DNA from: Microbacterium sp. RU1D
GTDB taxonomy: Bacteria > Actinomycetota > Actinomycetes > Actinomycetales > Microbacteriaceae
Direction of reading: 5' to 3'
DNA length: 64,000 nucleotides
Assembly: GCF_900156435.1 (NCBI RefSeq)
Contig: NZ_FTPQ01000001.1
Span: 930,001-994,000 of the forward strand
Shown piece by piece: positions 58,791 to 64,000 of the stretch. A program made the translations under genes and the position numbers. Each line of letters begins with the position of its first letter. Positions within the stretch are counted from its first letter, which is position 1. The notes under the pieces are model-generated. The model worked only from the letters and a program-made list of their open reading frames with translations. It was not told the DNA's origin and searched no databases.

Positions 58791-61700
58791 ATGCGGTTGG
58801 ACCCGGAAGCGCTCAGTATCGCCGGCGAGATGTTCTCGGCGTCGGCGATGACGCGTGCCGACCGTCTGCTCGTCTACGGTTCCGTCGAGGTGGGCGACGC
58901 GCGTTCCGTCAGCGGTGTGCTCGTTGTCGCGGCGCAGTCCTTCGGGGCGTCGGGCTACGAACACCTCGAGCTGCGCGTCCCTGACGATCTCTCCCGCCTG
59001 TCCGGGTGGTGCTCGTGCGGTCGCGGACCCGAGTGCGAGCATTCCTGCGCGGCCGCGCTCGTGCTCTTCGACCGCCTGATCTCCGCGGGCCGTCCCCCTC
59101 GGCCCGAGTGGCAGCGTTCGCTCGACGAGCTGTTCTCCACCGCGACCGCGGTCGACGACGAGGCGCCCTTCGACCTCTGCATTTTCCTCTCGATCCGCCG
59201 GGGTGGGGGGCGCGGTCACGGCACGGCGCTGACGCTGAGCGCGCGGCCCGGGGTGCGGGGTTCCCGCGGCACGTGGATCAAGGGCCGCGCCGGCTGGTCC
59301 GCCCTCGCAGCCCTCCCGGCCGATCCCCGCGCGCGCGCCGCGCTCGACAGCCTGGGGCGGCTGGGGCGCTTCAGCTCCGGTGCCTACCTCTCCGACGAAT
59401 GGATGCCGCTCTCCGCGGTCCCGCCGCACTCGCTGTGGTTGCAGCTCGAGGCCGTCGTGGCCGCGGGTGTCCCGCTCGTCTCGGGTGCCGGCATCCATCA
59501 CCCGGTTCGCATCGTCGAGAAGTCGGCGACGGCGGCGGTGTCGCTGGACCGCCGGGGCTCGGCCCTGCACGTGCGCGGGACGGTGCAGGGCGTCGACGCC
59601 GAGACGGCCGCACTGCCCTGCTGGGTCGTCGGCGATCCCGCCGTCGCGGTCGCCTTCGTCGACGATCGCGACGGAGACGACGAGCGCATCACGCTCGCAC
59701 GTCTGGCGACACCGGCGTCGGGACCGGTCCGCGGGCTCCTCGCCCGGTCGGGTGCGCTCACGGTCGACGAGCGCGGGTCCGAGACGTTCCTGCGCGATTA
59801 CCTCCCGCGCCTCCAGCTGGATGCCCCTGTCGTGTCGCCGCGGGGCACGGTCGATGTTCCCGAGGCGCCGCGGCCGGTGCTCGAGGTGATCGTCGAGCAT
59901 CGCGAGGGGGCCACAGCCCTCGCCACACGCTGGGATCGATCGTCGACGCGGGGGCGCCGACACGATGAGCACGAGAGGGCCGTGTGGGCCGCCGTCTCCG
60001 CCATCGCCGAGGAGCTGCGCATCGACGTCCCGGCGCCGTTCCCGACGGGCGCGGCCCCGGCTCGCGCGATGGCGCCCGCCGCCGCCGCCCTGTTCGTCGG
60101 AGAGGGGATGCCGCGTCTGCGGGGCCTCGAGCACGTGCGGCTGCACGTCACCGGCGACGACCCCGCCTATCGCGCCGCTTCCGAGGCGCCGGTGGTGCAG
60201 CTGAGTACCGGCGCCGACGACGGCAGTGATTGGTTCGACCTGAACGCGCGGGTCACGGTCGGCGACGTCGAGGTCGACTTCACCGCGCTCTACACCGCGC
60301 TGGCGCTCGGCGATCGCGTGCTGTTCCTCGGCGACGGTGCGTACGTGCGGCTCGACACCCCGGAATTCGACCGCCTGCGCGCGGTGATCGACGAAGCCCG
60401 CACCCTCGCCGACCGGCCGGGCAACGATCTCACGATCAACCGCTACAACGTGGGCCTGTGGGACGACCTGTCCGAGCTCGGCATGCTCGGGGCGCACGAG
60501 GCCGAGTGGTGGTTGCGCGTGCGCGGCTTGACCGACGAGGCGGCCCTCACCCGGATCGAGCCGCCGGCGGGCCTGCGCGCGACCCTCCGCGACTACCAGC
60601 GGTCCGGGCTGGACTGGCTGCATTTCCTTCGTACGCAGGGGCTCGGAGGCATCCTCGCCGACGACATGGGGCTCGGGAAGACGGTGCAGACCATCGCGAT
60701 GATGGAGGCGGCCCGCGTCGACGACCCCACCCTGCCGCCGTTCCTGATCGTCGCGCCCACGAGCGTGGTGGGCAACTGGGCGCGCGAATGCGCGACGTTC
60801 GCGCCCGACCTCGAGGTCCGCACGATCTCGGCCACCCGCGCGCGGCGCGCGGACACGATCGCCGAGGCGGCGGACGGCGCCCACGTGGTCGTCACCAGTT
60901 ACGCCCTGTTCCGCCTCGAGCAGGAGCAGTACGCCGAGGCCGCCTGGTCGGGTCTCGTGCTCGACGAGGCGCAGCAGATCAAGAACCCGTCGTCGCGGGG
61001 CTACCGGGCGGCTCGCGCGCTGGCGGTGCCCTTCACGCTCGTCATCACGGGCACGCCGATGGAGAACAACCTGCTCGAGCTGTGGGCGCTCATGTCGCTC
61101 GTGGCGCCGGGCCTCCTGGGGACGCGCGAGTCGTTCACCGAGCTGTACCGCACCCCGATCGAGAAGCACGCCGACGCGGAACGTCTCGACCTCCTGCGCC
61201 GGCGCATCCGGCCGTTCCTCCTCCGGCGCACGAAAGACCTCGTGGCCGCCGAACTGCCGCCCAAGCAGGAGACCATCATCGAGGTCGCCCTGCATCCCGC
61301 GCACCGAAAGCTCTACGACCGTCGCTTCCACCGCGAGCGTCAGCGCCTGCTCGGACTGCTCGACGACGACGCTGAAGGCAACCGGTTCGCCATCTTCCGC
61401 TCGCTGACGATGCTCCGCCAGCTGGCACTCGACCCGGCCCTCGTCGACGAGGGAGACGCGCCCTCGGCGAAGCTCGACGCTCTCGAAGACCTGCTGGTCG
61501 AGGCGGAGGCGGAAGGGCATCGCGTGCTCGTGCTGAGCCAGTTCACGCGCTTCCTGCGAGCCGCTCGCCAGCGCTGCACCGACGCGGGATTGGCATCCGG
61601 CTACCTCGACGGCACGACCGTCAACCGGCAGGCCGAGATCGATCGGTTCCGCGACGGCAGTGACCCGGCGTTCTTCGTCTCGCTCAAGGCCGGCGGGGTG

Positions 61701-61988
61701 GGGCTCAACCTGGTCGAGGCCGACTACGTCGTACTGCTCGACCCCTGGTGGAACCCCGCGGTCGAGGAGCAGGCGATCGACCGCGCCCATCGCATCGGGC
61801 AGACGCGGCCGGTGATCGTGTACCGGCTGGTCTCCTCCGACACGGTCGAGGAGAAGGTCGTCGCGCTCCGCCAGGCCAAGGCCGATCTCTTTTCGCGCGT
61901 GCTCGACGAGGATGCCGACGAGGGCGGCGGCGCCTTCGCCGGCGGCCCGAGCCTGACCGCCGACGACATCCGGAGCCTGCTCGACTGA
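58791..61988 (+). CDS. SWIM zinc-finger SNF2-family helicase
   Basis: The 1065-residue protein has an N-terminal SWIM zinc finger CSCGRGPECEH (Cys74, Cys76, Cys82, His84), a middle region of unknown fold, and a C-terminal SNF2 ATPase from about 590. Helicase motifs are DDMGLGKT (I), LDEAQQIKNP (II), ITGTPMENNL (III), SQFTRFL (IV), KAGGVGLNL (V) and DRAHRIGQ (VI). It is a HepA/RapA-like DNA translocase, probably acting in transcription recycling or DNA repair. Such SWIM-SNF2 proteins are common in Actinobacteria and have no proven substrate. Confidence 0.93.
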   Translation: MRLDPEALSIAGEMFSASAMTRADRLLVYGSVEVGDARSVSGVLVVAAQSFGASGYEHLELRVPDDLSRLSGWCSCGRGPECEHSCAAALVLFDRLISAGRPPRPEWQRSLDELFSTATAVDDEAPFDLCIFLSIRRGGGRGHGTALTLSARPGVRGSRGTWIKGRAGWSALAALPADPRARAALDSLGRLGRFSSGAYLSDEWMPLSAVPPHSLWLQLEAVVAAGVPLVSGAGIHHPVRIVEKSATAAVSLDRRGSALHVRGTVQGVDAETAALPCWVVGDPAVAVAFVDDRDGDDERITLARLATPASGPVRGLLARSGALTVDERGSETFLRDYLPRLQLDAPVVSPRGTVDVPEAPRPVLEVIVEHREGATALATRWDRSSTRGRRHDEHERAVWAAVSAIAEELRIDVPAPFPTGAAPARAMAPAAAALFVGEGMPRLRGLEHVRLHVTGDDPAYRAASEAPVVQLSTGADDGSDWFDLNARVTVGDVEVDFTALYTALALGDRVLFLGDGAYVRLDTPEFDRLRAVIDEARTLADRPGNDLTINRYNVGLWDDLSELGMLGAHEAEWWLRVRGLTDEAALTRIEPPAGLRATLRDYQRSGLDWLHFLRTQGLGGILADDMGLGKTVQTIAMMEAARVDDPTLPPFLIVAPTSVVGNWARECATFAPDLEVRTISATRARRADTIAEAADGAHVVVTSYALFRLEQEQYAEAAWSGLVLDEAQQIKNPSSRGYRAARALAVPFTLVITGTPMENNLLELWALMSLVAPGLLGTRESFTELYRTPIEKHADAERLDLLRRRIRPFLLRRTKDLVAAELPPKQETIIEVALHPAHRKLYDRRFHRERQRLLGLLDDDAEGNRFAIFRSLTMLRQLALDPALVDEGDAPSAKLDALEDLLVEAEAEGHRVLVLSQFTRFLRAARQRCTDAGLASGYLDGTTVNRQAEIDRFRDGSDPAFFVSLKAGGVGLNLVEADYVVLLDPWWNPAVEEQAIDRAHRIGQTRPVIVYRLVSSDTVEEKVVALRQAKADLFSRVLDEDADEGGGAFAGGPSLTADDIRSLLD

Positions 61989-62076
61989 GGGCGGGACGCG
62001 CCGACCGGTCTCTGGCCGCGGCCGGGCGCCGCCGGGACACCCGCCGCGGCCGGAGCGCCGCCCGGCGACGACGTCC

Positions 62077-62177
62077 GGCATACCGGCCCCGGCCGCCGCG
62101 CAGCGCCCAGGCTCGGGGCACCGCCCAGCGTCCATGGCCGGGGCGCCGTCCAGCGTCCCCATCCCGGGGCACCGCCC
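62077..62177. repeat. degenerate 25-26-bp tandem repeat upstream of the MFS gene
   Basis: Four units align at 62077-62101, 62102-62126, 62127-62151 and 62152-62177. Three share AGCG(C/T)CC, a variable centre, and CGGGGC(A/G)CCG(C/T)CC. The surrounding 231-bp gap (61989-62219) is otherwise GC-rich and has no gene. Confidence 0.65.
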
Positions 62178-62207
62178 GGGGCCCTGGCCGATGTCGGAGG
62201 TCGGGTC

Positions 62208-62213
62208 TACCGT
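62208..62213 (+). promoter_or_regulatory. -10 box of the MFS gene, leaderless
   Basis: TACCGT lies 6 nt before the chosen ATG, which decides between this and a GTG two codons upstream. Confidence 0.5.
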
Positions 62214-62219
62214 GTGCCT

Positions 62220-63806
62220 ATGGCCGCTGATCCGCCTCCCGACTCACGCGGAGCAGCCGTGCCCGCGCGGGGGCATCGCACGTTCCTCGCGGTGCTCGTC
62301 AACACGGCTGCGGCCAACGTCACGACGAGCTTCCTCTGGTTCGCGCTCACGTTCTGGGTCTACCTCGAGACGCGTTCGGTTCTGGCGACGGGCATCATCG
62401 GCGGGGCGTACATGCTGCTGCTGGCGATCTTCGCCATGATGTTCGGCTCCCTGGTCGATCGGCACCGCAAGCACCGCGTCATGGTCTTGTCCGGCGTCGT
62501 CACCCTCGGAGCGTTCCTGCTCGCCGGAGCGCTCTGGCTCGCTCTCCCCGAGGCGGCGCTGCTCGACCTCGGCGCGCCATGGTTCTGGCTGTTCTCCGGC
62601 ATCATCCTCGGCGGCGCGGTCATCGAGAACCTCCGCAACATCGCGCTGTCGACGACCGTCACGCTCCTCGTGCCGGTGGACCGGCACGCGAACGCCAACG
62701 GCCTCGTCGGCACGGTCCAGGGCCTCGCCTTTGTGGTCACGAGCGTCTTCAGCGGGCTCTCGGTCGGTCTCCTCGGCATGGGATGGACGCTGGCCATCGC
62801 GGTGGCGCTCACCGTCGTGGCCCTGGTCCACCTCCTCACGATCCGCATCCCCGAGGAGCGTCCGGCAGCGGGATCCGAGGCGGGCCCGCTCGTCGACCTC
62901 GGCGGCGCCGTGCGCGCGGTCCGAGCCGCACCCGGACTCTTCGCTCTCATCGTCTTCTCGACCTTCAACAACCTCATCGGCGGCGTCTACATGGCGCTGA
63001 TGGACCCCTACGGGCTCGAGCTGTTCCGCGTCGAGATCGACGGTCGGGTCTACGACGCGGAAGTCTGGGGGATCGTCCTCGCGGTCACCGCGACCGGCTT
63101 CATCGTCGGCGGCGGTCTCGTCGCGAAGTTCGGCCTCGGCACGAACCCGATCCGCACCATGCTGTGGATCGTCATCGCCATGGGCGCGCTCGGGGCGGTG
63201 TTCACCCTCCGCGATTGGTGGTGGCTCTACGCGGTCGGCATCTGGGTGTACATGGCGTTGATCCCGCCCGTCGAGGCGGCCGAGCAGACCGTCATCCAGA
63301 AGGTCGTGCCGTTCGCCACGCAAGGTCGCGTGTTCGGCTTCGCGGCGGCTTTCGAGTCGGCCGCCGCGCCGGTCACCTCGTTCCTCATCGCCCCGATCGC
63401 GCAGTTCCTGGTCATCCCGTACATGGAGGCCGAAAGCGGGCGCGCCACCTGGGGGTGGCTGCTCGGCGACGGGCAGTCGCGCGGCATCGCTCTGGTGTTC
63501 CTGATCGCCGGTCTCGTCATGGTCGTGGTCGGCGTGCTCGCGTTCTTCACACGGTCGTACCGCGTCCTGTCGGCTCAGTACCGATCGCCCTCGGCCCAGG
63601 TCGGAGAAGCGTCGGTGAGTCCCGCCCCAGACGCCAGCGGGGCCGAGGCCGTCGATACGCTCGCTGCGGGGGCGGCGTCCGCTGCGGCGGCGGCGATGTC
63701 GGCCCCGGGTGAGCACGCCCACCCGGACGATGCCGCGACACGGCGACCGTTGCCGAACGCGACCGCAGGCGCCGTGCCCGCGGCCCGCCCCGACGGGGAA
63801 CTCTAG
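62220..63806 (+). CDS. major facilitator superfamily transporter
   Basis: The 528-residue membrane protein has about 12 transmembrane segments. An MFS loop motif is visible as FGSLVDRHRKHRVM between helices 2 and 3, and a second-half counterpart near GLVAKFGLGTNPIR. It resembles drug-efflux or uncharacterised MFS-1 members. The C-terminus adds about 60 low-complexity Ala/Pro-rich cytosolic residues. The substrate cannot be inferred. Its stop codon shares the palindrome CTAG with the stop of the convergent gene. Confidence 0.88.
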   Translation: MAADPPPDSRGAAVPARGHRTFLAVLVNTAAANVTTSFLWFALTFWVYLETRSVLATGIIGGAYMLLLAIFAMMFGSLVDRHRKHRVMVLSGVVTLGAFLLAGALWLALPEAALLDLGAPWFWLFSGIILGGAVIENLRNIALSTTVTLLVPVDRHANANGLVGTVQGLAFVVTSVFSGLSVGLLGMGWTLAIAVALTVVALVHLLTIRIPEERPAAGSEAGPLVDLGGAVRAVRAAPGLFALIVFSTFNNLIGGVYMALMDPYGLELFRVEIDGRVYDAEVWGIVLAVTATGFIVGGGLVAKFGLGTNPIRTMLWIVIAMGALGAVFTLRDWWWLYAVGIWVYMALIPPVEAAEQTVIQKVVPFATQGRVFGFAAAFESAAAPVTSFLIAPIAQFLVIPYMEAESGRATWGWLLGDGQSRGIALVFLIAGLVMVVVGVLAFFTRSYRVLSAQYRSPSAQVGEASVSPAPDASGAEAVDTLAAGAASAAAAAMSAPGEHAHPDDAATRRPLPNATAGAVPAARPDGEL

Positions 63807-64000
63807 GCTCCCGCTGCCACCTCGATGACGACGTCGTTGAAGGCATCCGCGTCGTCGTCCCAGAGCGCGACGAACGCGGCGGCCAAGGCGTCTTCCAGGC
63901 CGTCCAGGCTCCTCACCCGGAAGACGACCGCCGCCGCGGAGATCGGGCGGTCCGCGTCGCGGGCGCTCTTCGCGAATCCGTGAGCGACCGCCCGCGTCCA
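63803..64000 (-). CDS. unknown protein, C-terminal 65 residues only
   Basis: Partial gene running off the right edge. The readable end contains AVAHGFAKSARDADRPIS, AAAVVFRVRSLDGLEDAL, FVALWDDDADAFNDVVIEV and AAGA before TAG. Codon bias is strong and typical of the window. It overlaps the MFS stop on the opposite strand by 4 nt. I do not recognise the family. Confidence 0.6.
   Translation of the reverse strand, partial: WTRAVAHGFAKSARDADRPISAAAVVFRVRSLDGLEDALAAAFVALWDDDADAFNDVVIEVAAGA

Overview
The window is high-GC DNA (roughly 70%) from an actinobacterium, most likely Microbacterium or a close relative in the Microbacteriaceae. The evidence is the strong GC3 codon bias, very frequent GGATGCC/GGCATCC heptamers, many genes that start 6-7 nt after a TANNNT -10 box (leaderless architecture), and several small families I associate with Microbacteriaceae. 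It is chromosomal and gene-dense, with 51 supported protein genes. I found no rRNA, tRNA, CRISPR array, prophage or insertion sequence.

Layout. 1-6.0 kb: a two-gene polysaccharide locus (wall-anchored glycoside hydrolase with a CBM9-like domain, then a GH78 alpha-L-rhamnosidase) behind two LacI-type operator palindromes. 6.0-12.0 kb (minus): an amino-compound operon of amidase, kinase/class III aminotransferase fusion, and agmatine deiminase. 12.1-15.3 kb: PAP2 phosphatase, DUF1206 membrane protein, TetR and AraC regulators. 15.5-18.4 kb: a large secreted RCC1-repeat protein with an internal tandem duplication. 18.5-25.0 kb: a sugar regulon with a divergent DeoR regulator, ABC binding protein, two permeases, class II aldolase and an ADP-dependent sugar kinase homologue. 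25.0-32.6 kb: FUSC membrane protein, alpha/beta hydrolase, two divergent MarR regulators, a cluster of small proteins including three paralogues of one family, a small alarmone synthetase, and a pair of unknown genes. 32.7-39.2 kb: glgX(treX)-treY-treZ, which makes trehalose from glycogen. 39.3-47.6 kb: cation exchanger, TspO-like protein, glutamine amidotransferase fold protein, a translationally coupled four-gene ABC importer, a LysR effector domain with no helix-turn-helix, and DUF1304. 47.9-64 kb: hexapeptide-repeat protein, lhr-nei DNA repair pair, esterase, Nudix-like protein, M3 peptidase, threonine aldolase, SWIM/SNF2 helicase, MFS transporter, and the C-terminus of an unknown gene.

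Most first genes of transcription units look leaderless. Substrate-inducible loci (the glycoside hydrolase and both binding-protein operons) have 5' leaders with Shine-Dalgarno sites and operator-like palindromes. Observations most worth following are the kinase/phospho-lyase-like fusion in the agmatine operon, the ADP-dependent kinase sugar operon, the three-paralogue small-protein cluster, the HTH-less LysR protein, and a 66-bp palindromic element between treY and treZ. All function calls come from motif recognition by eye; no database search was run.
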